From Marinobacter salinisoli (lineage in GTDB: Bacteria; Pseudomonadota; Gammaproteobacteria; Pseudomonadales; Oleiphilaceae), in NCBI RefSeq assembly GCF_017301335.1, contig NZ_CP071247.1:3596001-3660000 (forward strand): 64,000 nucleotides of DNA, read 5' to 3'. Below the pieces are notes generated by a model. It was not told the DNA's origin. It did no database searches and saw nothing but the letters and a program-made list of their open reading frames with translations. The position numbers were made by a program, and so were the translations under genes. Positions 35,032 through 43,563 of this stretch are shown in pieces (the first letter of the stretch is position 1; each line of letters opens with the position of its first letter).

Positions 35032-36519
35032 ATGAAACTTGACCTTCCCCAGTTGCCAGAACTGAAAATCGACACCGACCACCGGGTCCCCGCTGCGTGG
35101 GACTTCGACACCAGTGTCAGCGTGGTGCTGCTGATACCGGAATCAGACCGAAAATCCGTACTCAAAGCTCCGTGGGGCGATTTCCTCGCGCTACGTCTGA
35201 CGGACTTTTCCACAGCCACCAACCCGGTGTTGCTGAGTGGCCCCCGGGGCAACCGCACAGCCATCCTGCAGGTTCCGGATACTCCAAATACCTTTCGCTA
35301 TCACACGCTGGCGCGCAAAACCCTGGAACCCCTGGTGAACGAACGCGCCTCAAGCATTAACGTGGTGTCTTTCCTCGGCAACATCGACAGGGCCAGCGCC
35401 ATGGCCGAAGCGATGGTTGCCGCCGCGATTGCCCGTCTGTTCAGGCTACCCAAAATCTCGAGTAAGCCGGATGAAACCGCCGGACTGCGCGCGATGAATT
35501 TCTATGGCGAATTCGATAACGCGGATTTGCGAGGCATTCAAGCAACGGCCGAGGGCAATAATCTGGCCCGCTGGCTGACGCAATTGCCGGGTAACTACCT
35601 GACACCCGGGTTATACCGGGACTATGCCGAGGCGCTTGCCCAACGTGAGGGATGGCAAGCCCGGTTCTATGATATTGATCAGCTGAAAGAACTCGGAGCG
35701 GGTGCCTTTTTATCGGTGGTGCAGGCCAGCCCGGAGCCGGATGCCGGCATACTGCATCTTCAGTACCGCGCTTCCGATACTGGCCAGCCGCCCCTTGCGC
35801 TGGCCGGCAAAGGCATCTGTTTCGACACCGGCGGCAGCGATCTGAAAGTGGGTGGCCACATGCGCGGCATGAACGGGGATATGCAGGGCAGCGCGGTGGC
35901 TTTGGGAACCCTGCTCGCACTGACACGACTCAAGTTCCAGCACCCCGTCGATTGCTGGCTGGCGCTGGCGGAAAACCACATCGGCTCGAGGGCAGCCAAA
36001 AGCAATGACGTGGTCACCGCCATGAATGGCACCACCATCGAACTCGTCAATACCGATGCAGAAGGCCGTATGGTGCTTGCCGACACTCTCGCGCTCGCCT
36101 CCCGCTCACAACCCCGGGTCATTGTGGATTACGCCACCCTGACCGGCTCCTGCGTGAGCGCCTTGGGGCAACGCATTGCCGGCGGCTTTACCAACCGGCG
36201 AGACTGGATTGAACCCATCATTCAGACCGGGGAGCAGTGTGGCGAACGGGTCTGGCCGTTCCCTTTCGAGGACGATTACGACGAGGACCTGAAATCCGAC
36301 GTTGCCGACACCCTGCAATGCCGGGTGGAAGGCACGGGCGACCACATTTACGCGGCACGGTTCTTGAGCCAGTTCGTGGCAAGCGGCATCGACTGGCTGC
36401 ACATCGACATCGCCCCTACCAGCGCACACAAGGGCGGCCTGGGCGCCATCCCCAGCGAGATTCAGGGCTTCGGAGTACGATTTGGTGTCGAATGGCTCAA
36501 ACGATTCACCGAGTCCTAG
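35032..36519 (+). CDS. M17 leucyl aminopeptidase family protein
   Basis: A 495-residue cytosolic dimetal aminopeptidase. The catalytic region has LAGKGICFDTGG (Lys and Asp ligands), DLKVGGHMRGMNGDMQGSA (catalytic Lys and Asp) and the signature NTDAEGRMVLADTLA (Asp, Glu, Arg), so all expected residues are present. The N-terminal domain is short and divergent from PepA. The ATG at 35032 is chosen over an in-frame ATG seven codons upstream because AGAGGG lies in front of it. Confidence 0.92.
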   Translation: MKLDLPQLPELKIDTDHRVPAAWDFDTSVSVVLLIPESDRKSVLKAPWGDFLALRLTDFSTATNPVLLSGPRGNRTAILQVPDTPNTFRYHTLARKTLEPLVNERASSINVVSFLGNIDRASAMAEAMVAAAIARLFRLPKISSKPDETAGLRAMNFYGEFDNADLRGIQATAEGNNLARWLTQLPGNYLTPGLYRDYAEALAQREGWQARFYDIDQLKELGAGAFLSVVQASPEPDAGILHLQYRASDTGQPPLALAGKGICFDTGGSDLKVGGHMRGMNGDMQGSAVALGTLLALTRLKFQHPVDCWLALAENHIGSRAAKSNDVVTAMNGTTIELVNTDAEGRMVLADTLALASRSQPRVIVDYATLTGSCVSALGQRIAGGFTNRRDWIEPIIQTGEQCGERVWPFPFEDDYDEDLKSDVADTLQCRVEGTGDHIYAARFLSQFVASGIDWLHIDIAPTSAHKGGLGAIPSEIQGFGVRFGVEWLKRFTES

Positions 36520-36842
36520 CTGGCGGCCTGAACATCCCACTTACCCACAAAAACTGTGGATAACTGTGTTAGCACACGCTTGAAAGGTCGCTCCGCCCCC
36601 CGCAACTCAAGCGCTGCCGATTTGTGTCGATAATTTGATCGCACGAACACCCACAGGCATATATGCCACCAACAAATACATATCGTCCTTTCCCCAAGAC
36701 ACATCGTCCCAGATTCCGGACATCCACCATCTCTTGCGCAACCTAAATAACCAAAAACCCATATCTTTCAACAACAAGAAAGCTGGCACGATAATTTCTT
36801 GAGCTGGTACGGCCGTACAATAAATCCAATAAGGAGCTTTAC
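36520..36842. other. 323-bp spacer with DnaA-box repeat and AT-rich promoter region
   Basis: It carries DnaA-box repeat copy 2 near its start and an AT-rich stretch before the depolymerase gene. A minus-strand open frame across it has no recognisable protein character. Confidence 0.5.
36538..36575 (+). repeat. DnaA-box intergenic repeat, copy 2
   Basis: CACTTACCCACAAAAACTG then TGTGGATAA (36555-36563), then CTGTGTTAGCAC and GCTTGAAAGG. Shares the downstream GCTTGAAAG with copy 3. Confidence 0.7.
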
Positions 36843-38579
36843 ATGCCAAAACTATCGTTCGTGCCACGTCTCGTGGCCGCGGCGTCTACGCTGGCCCTGT
36901 CTGCCAGCCTGATGCTGCCGGCAGCCCATTCGGTGGCTGGCCAGACCGACTCCTACACCCTGCCACAACAAGCCTATAACCAGTCCCGGAGCAGAAACTA
37001 CAAGGTCTACGTGCCGACCAACGTCGCCACTCCCGCGCCCATGGTGATGGCTCTGCATGGATGCAAGCAGACCAATGACGACGTTCTGACCGACTGGGGC
37101 ATGAAAGCCGCAGCCGACAAGTACGGCTTCATTCTGGTGGCACCATTTATCACCAGCTACGACGGACTGCGTAACGAGAACTGCTGGGGCTTCTGGTTCG
37201 ATCACCATCGCCATGAAGGTGCCGGCGAGGTGGAGGATCTGCGCCAGATTGCCCTGGCGGTGGAAGCAAACTACAGCATTGATCCCAACCGCCGCTTCAT
37301 CACGGGCCTGTCCTCGGGTGGCGCGATGACCGCCGTGGCGGCCGTGGCGCACAACGAATACTGGGCGGCAGCGGCACCGGCGGCGGGCTTGCCCTACGGT
37401 GAAGACTCAGCGTCTGTCTCCTTATCCGGACAGTGTCCGGGAAGCGCGACATTTCATCCGGTATCCCGAGTGGTGTCCGACATGCAGGCCGAGCTGAACG
37501 ACAGCTATCCGATTCCGACCATGATTCTGCAGAACAAGAATGACTGTACGGTTTTGCAGCAGGGCGCCGAAAATATCCGCGATGCCCACCTCCAGGTTTT
37601 CGGAACCACGCCCTACACCACCACGACGGACGCGGAAGCCGGTTCAGCCGCCTGCGCGCCCTACTATCAGAACAATCACAGCTGCATACACACCCGCTAT
37701 ACACAGGACGGCACCATGGGCACACGCTCAGTGGTTGAGACCGTATTCCTGGACGGACCCTTGGCCACACCGGACACCACAGACACGGATCACGGCCACT
37801 ACTGGGTAGGCGGAGAGAATGGCGGCAATGGCAGATGGTCGGTGCGGGTTGGCCCCAGCTATCCGGATATCATCTGGGAATTCTTCAGCCGCCACAGCCG
37901 GGACGGTTCGCAGCCCAGCGGTCAGCCCGCCATAACCCTGATCGGCGACAATCCCATGGACGTTGCGCTGAACAGCGCCTTTACCGATCCCGGCGCGACT
38001 GCTGAGGATGCCGAGGACGGCTCCCTGACGGTGACATCGGACTGCAGCCAGGTAGACACAACAACCGTGGGCACATACAGCTGCAACTACTCCGCCACAG
38101 ACAGTGACGGCAACACCACGGCCAAAGACCGGGCAGTGATCGTTTATGATCCGAACGCGTCCACGGCAACCTGTGAGGAAGTCACTGCGGCCCCCTACTA
38201 CCATGTTCTGTTCGACAGGGCGTACGCCGGAGGTACCTCCAACCTGCGTGCCTTTGCCACGGGGGACAACGTGGATATCGGTGGCTCTTTCGATACCTGG
38301 ACGCTGGTCACCCTGTACGAGGGCGACCCGGGCCTCTGGTACACCGTCAAGCCTGAAGCCTGCGGTGGCACTGGCTCCGGAGGCACTGGTGGCGGCAGCG
38401 AGCCGGCCTGTCAGGACTGGAACGACAGCAACCTGAACCACGACATCGCCAATCGAGCCTACTACGCCGCGGGCTATTACACCGTGGGTGGTAACGACTA
38501 CCTTGGCGCCTTGTCAGGCACCTACGCCTGGGTAAAAGAGACATCAGAGGGCGTGTTCGAAGCCGGACAATGTAATTAA
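36843..38579 (+). CDS. Secreted PHB-depolymerase-type esterase with DUF5011-like and repeat modules
   Basis: A 578-residue exported esterase. Signal peptide about 1-33. The catalytic domain (about 37-345) has the oxyanion LHGCKQT (71-77), the nucleophile Ser157 in GLSSGG, and many cysteines likely to form disulfides; it resembles extracellular PHB depolymerases and related feruloyl esterases. An Ig-like DUF5011 segment follows (about 358-437; FTDPGATAEDAEDG). Two related C-terminal modules, each with an H-x4-RAY core (YYHVLFDRAYAGG and NLNHDIANRAYYAAG), probably bind substrate. AAGGAG precedes the ATG. Substrate is inferred, not shown. Confidence 0.82.
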   Translation: MPKLSFVPRLVAAASTLALSASLMLPAAHSVAGQTDSYTLPQQAYNQSRSRNYKVYVPTNVATPAPMVMALHGCKQTNDDVLTDWGMKAAADKYGFILVAPFITSYDGLRNENCWGFWFDHHRHEGAGEVEDLRQIALAVEANYSIDPNRRFITGLSSGGAMTAVAAVAHNEYWAAAAPAAGLPYGEDSASVSLSGQCPGSATFHPVSRVVSDMQAELNDSYPIPTMILQNKNDCTVLQQGAENIRDAHLQVFGTTPYTTTTDAEAGSAACAPYYQNNHSCIHTRYTQDGTMGTRSVVETVFLDGPLATPDTTDTDHGHYWVGGENGGNGRWSVRVGPSYPDIIWEFFSRHSRDGSQPSGQPAITLIGDNPMDVALNSAFTDPGATAEDAEDGSLTVTSDCSQVDTTTVGTYSCNYSATDSDGNTTAKDRAVIVYDPNASTATCEEVTAAPYYHVLFDRAYAGGTSNLRAFATGDNVDIGGSFDTWTLVTLYEGDPGLWYTVKPEACGGTGSGGTGGGSEPACQDWNDSNLNHDIANRAYYAAGYYTVGGNDYLGALSGTYAWVKETSEGVFEAGQCN

Positions 38580-38877
38580 GTCCCAGCGCATTCAGCGCGA
38601 CGGCTTAGCGGGGCACACCTGTTCGCAGGTGCGCCCCCGACTCCACCGCAAGGCACCGCCCTCCATCGTCACCAGCCCACACTCCTCGCTGGTCATGCCC
38701 CATATTGTGGCCGGAGATTGCCACCATAATTGGGACGTTCAGGTCGCAAAGCGGACATTCAGAATGGCCGTTTTACCCGCTTCCCTCTCGCGAACTAAAT
38801 CCGACAAGCCCAGCTCTACCAAATTTTAAACTGGTTTTTGTTGCCATCACTGATATTTCATCCACTTGCACGCGCTA
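38580..38877. other. Spacer with dispersed repeat copy C
   Basis: 298 bases. Contains copy C of the dispersed repeat; no gene. Confidence 0.5.
38691..38761 (+). repeat. Dispersed intergenic repeat, copy C
   Basis: GGTCATGCCCCATATTGTGG, then CCGGAGATTGCCACCATAAT, then GGTCGCAAAGCGGACATTC. Best-preserved copy with copy A; the left half can fold on itself. Confidence 0.7.
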
Positions 38878-39399
38878 CTAATCCAGCTTCAGTGGTTTTG
38901 AGAAGCGAAATTCGCCGCGCAGTATTTGCAACCCAAAGTAAACAATACCGCCAACCGCTCCGCTAATAAGGCAAGCCCCGTGTAACGCATCGATAGTCAG
39001 AAGTCCAAGAAACGGATTGTTGGAGGCAACGGGGAAGAACGGCTGAACATCTGCATGCATTATCCCGTCCAACACAACATGGCTGAAAGCTCCAGTGAAA
39101 GCGGAGAAGAACGCAACCGGCCAACCTATGACGCCCCATGCCTCACGATCTCTCAACAGCAGGTATAACCCAATCTCCGAAAGATATTTTCCGGAAAGGG
39201 CCGCAGCAATCGCGAGCAAGGTCGCACCAACGAATGTGTGGGAAAACCCGTGAAGATGACCCTCACCGGTAATCATCACGAACAGCGGCTGTATATCCAT
39301 TACAATCTGAGACCAGCCAAACACCATCAGGCTAAAACTTCCCTGCAATAGCGATTTGATGAGGATTCCAGGGCCCATATGGATTGGTGTGAAAGGCAT
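38878..39399 (-). CDS. Membrane-bound hydrolase-like protein (YdjM/DUF4184 type)
   Basis: A 173-residue inner-membrane protein with about four helices. The N-terminus MPFTPIHMGPG, then IVMDIQPLFVMITG and LHGFSHTFVGATLL, resembles the membrane-bound metal-dependent hydrolase group (YdjM or DUF4184-like), whose activity is unproven. HxxP and HGFSHTF histidines could bind metal. AT-richer than core genes. Confidence 0.65.
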   Translation of the reverse strand: MPFTPIHMGPGILIKSLLQGSFSLMVFGWSQIVMDIQPLFVMITGEGHLHGFSHTFVGATLLAIAAALSGKYLSEIGLYLLLRDREAWGVIGWPVAFFSAFTGAFSHVVLDGIMHADVQPFFPVASNNPFLGLLTIDALHGACLISGAVGGIVYFGLQILRGEFRFSKPLKLD

Positions 39400-39858
39400 A
39401 TATTCCTCTTGATGAAGGTGCCAAAGATCTTCGGTTCGGTAACAACTTTAAGACGAAGTTGAAGCAATTCAGCTAGCGTAAGTCTCACTCCGTCTTTTGA
39501 AAGCGTGTACAACCAAAACCAGTATGACAATTGCGCCAAACAATAGGCCGGCTGTGAAAAATACGAAGCCAATTTTAGAAACTGCCGTGTGGCTGGCTGA
39601 AACTATGCTCGCTTTAGTTGAACTGCGAACCACACTAAACATCGAGATCACAATGTCAAATCATTACGATGAGTTCCTGACGGAATGCCCATGACCGGGA
39701 AAATTCCTACCAGCAAGACGCCCAAAACAGAAGTATTTGAATTCGAATTGTTTACACCCTGTTTCGCTCTGGATTAATGCCTCCACCTACGTCAGGATAG
39801 GAAACAACAAGACAATGATTCTTTAATCTGAAAACACAGATTGCAGTAAGGGATTTCG
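39400..39858. other. AT-rich spacer with a doubtful small membrane ORF
   Basis: 459 bases. On the minus strand 39469-39651 encodes 60 residues with one strong helix (FVFFTAGLLFGAIVILVLVV) followed by HAFKRRSE, which could be a single-pass peptide; no ribosome-binding site is visible and start choice (GTG 39651 or ATG 39642) is open. Confidence 0.4.
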
Positions 39859-40482
39859 TTGAAACAAAAATTTATCAATACGTGCGGGTTTGCAGCGCTC
39901 ACGGCACTGCCAATTTTGTTGCCCGGTATTCAGGTGGTTTATGGAACCGGTAGCTGGGCGGTTTCCGGAATTGGATATTTTCTGGTACTCATTTTGGTGC
40001 TGACGTTTGTCGGAGTCATTCGTGTAACTTCTCGTCTAGCACCAATACAACAAGATCCAACAATAAGGCGCACAACGAACACCCAGGTTTTGTTCGGCTG
40101 CGTAGCTGGTTTCGTGCTGGGGATTTATGCTTCTGAAAAGCTAAGGATACTCGGATTTGAGCTGGCGGTGGAACGAGCGAAGCCAGTGACTGAGGCAATG
40201 AAGGCCTATGTTAAAAAATTGGGGCACGTTCCAACTTCGTTAGACTCTCTTATTCCCGAATACTTGCCCAAGATGCCGGCCAAGCTACCTCCCCTTGAGA
40301 TCGTTAGAGAGCCTTATCGGTTAGCTGAGTTTGGAGCTGAACAGTGGGCCTTGGAAGCAGACGCGGCCAGCGGCTTAACTCAGTGGGATTACCTTATTTA
40401 TCACCCTGGCGAGACATATCCAAAGATCGAGAATGGGCTAAAAGTAAAGATTATCGGCAACTGGGGCTATTTTTACGATTGA
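39859..40482 (+). CDS. Orphan membrane protein with C-terminal soluble domain
   Basis: A 207-residue protein with three hydrophobic segments (about 8-28, 37-54, 75-92) and a soluble C-terminal part (about 95-207) containing AMKAYVKKLGHVPTSLDSLI and PEYLPKMPAK, a pattern that recalls the small globular domain of type II secretion pseudopilins, without the prepilin signal. The start is TTG with AAGGGA five bases upstream. AT-rich and without recognised family. Confidence 0.55.
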   Translation: MKQKFINTCGFAALTALPILLPGIQVVYGTGSWAVSGIGYFLVLILVLTFVGVIRVTSRLAPIQQDPTIRRTTNTQVLFGCVAGFVLGIYASEKLRILGFELAVERAKPVTEAMKAYVKKLGHVPTSLDSLIPEYLPKMPAKLPPLEIVREPYRLAEFGAEQWALEADAASGLTQWDYLIYHPGETYPKIENGLKVKIIGNWGYFYD

Positions 40483-40535
40483 TCTCCTTGCTGCTTTGAT
40501 TCCAAATTTTCACTCCTGAAATCTACGGTGTATTC

Positions 40536-42806
40536 ATGAGAAAAACCGCATTTTTTCCAATTCTGCGACTCCATATCGCTACATTACTTAGTATCAGCAT
40601 CGTGCTTTCAGGATGCGCATCGCAAAAAAATTTAATGAAGGCGCTCTCTGAAAATGATGTTGAAAGCGCAAGAGAAATGGTGCAAGCGGGTATCAACCCC
40701 TTCAAACCAGACGAAAAAGGACAATCAGCCGTATCGTTGGGATTAAACGCGCCCAAAAGCAGTGAAACTTACAGTTGGGCGCAAGCTTTAGTAGAAAAGA
40801 GCACCCTCAGAGCAAAACAACTGCTAGCCCAGATTCAAGAAGGAACCATTTCGGTTCATGAATTTTCGTCTGAATTGAAAGCAGCGTCTTTTTATGTCGA
40901 TGCTCCCGCGGACGACCAAAACAATAGCCTGTTGATCGCACTCTCTGGCGTCCCGGGGAAAACTGAGTACATGTCAGAGCTATTGGAGAGCCATGCAGAT
41001 ATCGATCTCGCCAACGATGGAGGATGGACGCCACTTATGCATGCCGTGCTGAAAGGAAACATTGCTGCAGCAGAACTCTTGATTTCATCTGGGGCCAATT
41101 TAGAAGCTAAAAGCCGAGACGGACTGACTGCACTTCACTTCACTGCGATTGATTCGAGTTACTTTAACCGAGCCAACGATACGAAACTTGCTCAATTGCT
41201 GATTAGCGCCGGCGCCAACGTGAATGCCAGGCAAAAAGACGACTCGACCCCAATTTTTGAGGCAATTGCATCTAATCGACCGGATATTCTCCAGCTTTTT
41301 CTTGAAGCAGGAGCAAACCCAGATGCATCGGATGAGGATGGCATGACAGCCCTGATGTTCGCCGTCCTAAATGGCAACACTCATGCTGTTCAAGCATTAA
41401 TTTCCGCCGGAGCGTATCTTGAACGGAAGAACGATAGGGGCCAAACCGCCCTCCATATTGCTGTATTACCTGCTGATGTGGGTGACCGATCAAACGACGC
41501 CCAAATCGTTCGAATGTTGATTAGAAGTGGAGCAAACCTAAATGCCCACCAAGACAACAAGAAAACTCCTCTATTCAAATCAATCATCTATAATCGCGCC
41601 GAGGTAAGAAGCATACTGCTTGAGAGTGACGCTAACCCTGACTTAACAGATGCGAATGGGGATACACCACTTATGATGGCCGTCTTCTTGACTGGCAATA
41701 TTGAGGCAGCGAAAGCACTCATCGATTCCGGCGCCGACCTCGACGCGACAAACAGCGACGGTTATGCGGCTTTGCACTATACGGCTGCCAGCACCAAAAC
41801 AGGCAACAGAGTTAATGATCCACAGCTCGCAGAACTGTTAATTGATGCAGGGGCTAATCCCAATATCAAAAGCGATGAGGTTCCAACCCCGCTCTTCCTC
41901 ACCTTCGTGTTCAATCGACCGGAAATCCGGAATATCCTGCTTAAAGCTGGAGCAGATCCCAACACTCCGGGACCAGAAGGATCGACCCCTCTCATGCAAG
42001 CTGTTGTAGACTGGAATGAACAAGCCGTTAATAGATTAATTGCCGCGGGCGCCAACCTAGATCTCGCTGATAAAAGCGGGATGACCCCTCTGATGCGTGC
42101 AGTCATGAGCAGTAACACCGAAGCGGTTAAAGCCTTAATCGTAGGAGGGGCAAACCTTGAAGCAACGAACGATCTTGGCCTTACTGCCCTGCACCTCACA
42201 ACTATTCCCACCGATATTGGCAATAGAACCCATGACAAACAAATAGCTCGACTGTTGTTAGATGCTGGAGCGAATCCCGATGCAAGGAAAAGCAATTTTG
42301 TAACGCCTCTCTACAACACCATTGAGTTTGATCGCCCAGAAATCCGTACGATTTTGTTGGCGGCAGGCGCTAATCCAGATCTTCCTGGTGAAAAGGGGGC
42401 GACCCCATTGATGCGTGCGGTAGCCAGCAGTAGATCAGAAGCGGTCAAAGCTTTGCTTGCAGCTGGAGCGAATCTCGAAGTTAAGAATGATGAGGGCTGG
42501 ACAGCCCTTCACCACGCCGCTCGAAAGAAAAATGATGGCGGAACTAAGCATAGCGCTGATGCAACCATAGTCATCCAGCTGATTCAAGCGGGTGCCAATC
42601 CCAACACCCTAAACGATCAATTGGTAACACCTCTGATGATTGCGGGCGTCAACAATAGAGAAAACATAGTTAAGCTGCTTTTGAAGCATGGTGCCCGGAC
42701 TGACATCAAAAACAAATTTGGGAAAACAGCTGAAGATGAGGCAGCTCAGCGAAATCATTACCGAATCGTTGCCCTCATTCGGGAGCATATGCAGAACGTC
42801 AGGTAA
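40536..42806 (+). CDS. Ankyrin-repeat lipoprotein with nested super-repeat
   Basis: A 756-residue predicted lipoprotein: signal with lipobox VLSGC (about 24-28), a unique region to about 150, then ankyrin repeats to the end. Repeats are built as a higher-order unit of three ankyrins, about 107 residues long, beginning GLTALH, GQTALH, GYAALH, GLTALH and GWTALH; the first ankyrin of each unit carries a 5-6 residue insertion before NDxQ. One unit has an extra ankyrin. Anchored at the envelope it probably binds proteins. AT-richer than neighbours. Confidence 0.85.
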   Translation: MRKTAFFPILRLHIATLLSISIVLSGCASQKNLMKALSENDVESAREMVQAGINPFKPDEKGQSAVSLGLNAPKSSETYSWAQALVEKSTLRAKQLLAQIQEGTISVHEFSSELKAASFYVDAPADDQNNSLLIALSGVPGKTEYMSELLESHADIDLANDGGWTPLMHAVLKGNIAAAELLISSGANLEAKSRDGLTALHFTAIDSSYFNRANDTKLAQLLISAGANVNARQKDDSTPIFEAIASNRPDILQLFLEAGANPDASDEDGMTALMFAVLNGNTHAVQALISAGAYLERKNDRGQTALHIAVLPADVGDRSNDAQIVRMLIRSGANLNAHQDNKKTPLFKSIIYNRAEVRSILLESDANPDLTDANGDTPLMMAVFLTGNIEAAKALIDSGADLDATNSDGYAALHYTAASTKTGNRVNDPQLAELLIDAGANPNIKSDEVPTPLFLTFVFNRPEIRNILLKAGADPNTPGPEGSTPLMQAVVDWNEQAVNRLIAAGANLDLADKSGMTPLMRAVMSSNTEAVKALIVGGANLEATNDLGLTALHLTTIPTDIGNRTHDKQIARLLLDAGANPDARKSNFVTPLYNTIEFDRPEIRTILLAAGANPDLPGEKGATPLMRAVASSRSEAVKALLAAGANLEVKNDEGWTALHHAARKKNDGGTKHSADATIVIQLIQAGANPNTLNDQLVTPLMIAGVNNRENIVKLLLKHGARTDIKNKFGKTAEDEAAQRNHYRIVALIREHMQNVR

Positions 42807-43091
42807 GTGCCAGATCTCAGACCATCTGCTCTGGAAATTTCTCAGCGTATTCTATGCGCCGTTCTTATACACAATCTCTGGCAGGGCTAGTGAGCAGGCC
42901 CTGCGATCCTCCCGTCCACCTGTCTCTTCATGATCGTCGAAGCGTGAGCTACGTCATCACCGCGCGGCTTGTTTCCAACGAATTTTCTAAACCGCTGTGA
43001 CCTGCCCCCAACTTTCCAATTCATTCCGATCTTATGCAATGTGCATCACTCGCCGAAACGGGTCGAAAAATAATAGAAAACGAAGAGCTTC

Positions 43092-43150
43092 GAATGTCCG
43101 CTTTTGTTTAATTAGGTGGGAGAAAAAGAGTGCCGGCCAAAATATGGCAA
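43092..43150 (-). repeat. Dispersed intergenic repeat, decayed copy D
   Basis: On the minus strand it reads GCCATATTTTGGCCGG, then CCCACCTAATTA, then AAAAGCGGACATTCG, in the order of copies A and C with mismatches. Confidence 0.5.
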
Positions 43151-43184
43151 CAGGAACACTCGCCATCACCATCCGCTCACCAGG

Positions 43185-43230
43185 CTTACCCACAAAATCT
43201 GTGGATAACTTTGTGAGCACAGGCTTGAAA
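43185..43230 (+). repeat. DnaA-box intergenic repeat, copy 3
   Basis: GGCTTACCCACAAAATC then TGTGGATAA (43200-43208), then CTTTGTGAGCAC and GGCTTGAAAG. Closely similar to copies 1 and 2. Confidence 0.7.
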
Positions 43231-43563
43231 GATACTCCCCTGCCTTCAATCCCGGGGCCTCCGGCAAAACGATGATTAATTGACCGGGTAGTCGCTTATG
43301 AAGTTTTTTCCGACACATACCCCTTCAGCCATTACTCGTCGGCAACGGCATCATACCCAGCTAATCAACGCGCCCCGGCCGGCCTCACCGCCTGAACACA
43401 GCGCCACGCGCCACCGAGGCAAAACCTTTATTCGTCAAAAACTAGCGGAGTCCGCGGTTGCTGGTACGCTTAGGACGGGTATCGTCGTGTTCGACAGTCC
43501 GAAAATACCTGATGTATCAGGAAGGTAAGAGACAAAAACAACAGAGAACACGGAGCAGGTACT

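Larger units (their letters stand above)
42807..43563. other. 757-bp spacer with both repeat families
   Basis: Contains repeat copy D (43092-43150) and DnaA-box copy 3 (43185-43230), spaced as in copy E and copy 1. It separates the AT-rich ankyrin gene from the M28 peptidase. No gene is supported. Confidence 0.5.

Noticed and set aside
36607..36867. 86-residue minus-strand frame before the depolymerase gene
   Set aside because: It covers a promoter and repeat region, starts inside the depolymerase gene and lacks recognisable protein features or a ribosome-binding site.
34811..43230. A chromosome replication origin
   Set aside because: The DnaA boxes are single, widely spaced and inside dispersed repeats; there is no dnaA-dnaN gene context or AT-rich unwinding cluster.
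30024..43563. Prophage or integrative element
   Set aside because: AT-rich orphan genes and repeats alternate with core genes and no integrase, transposase, structural phage gene or tRNA target is present.
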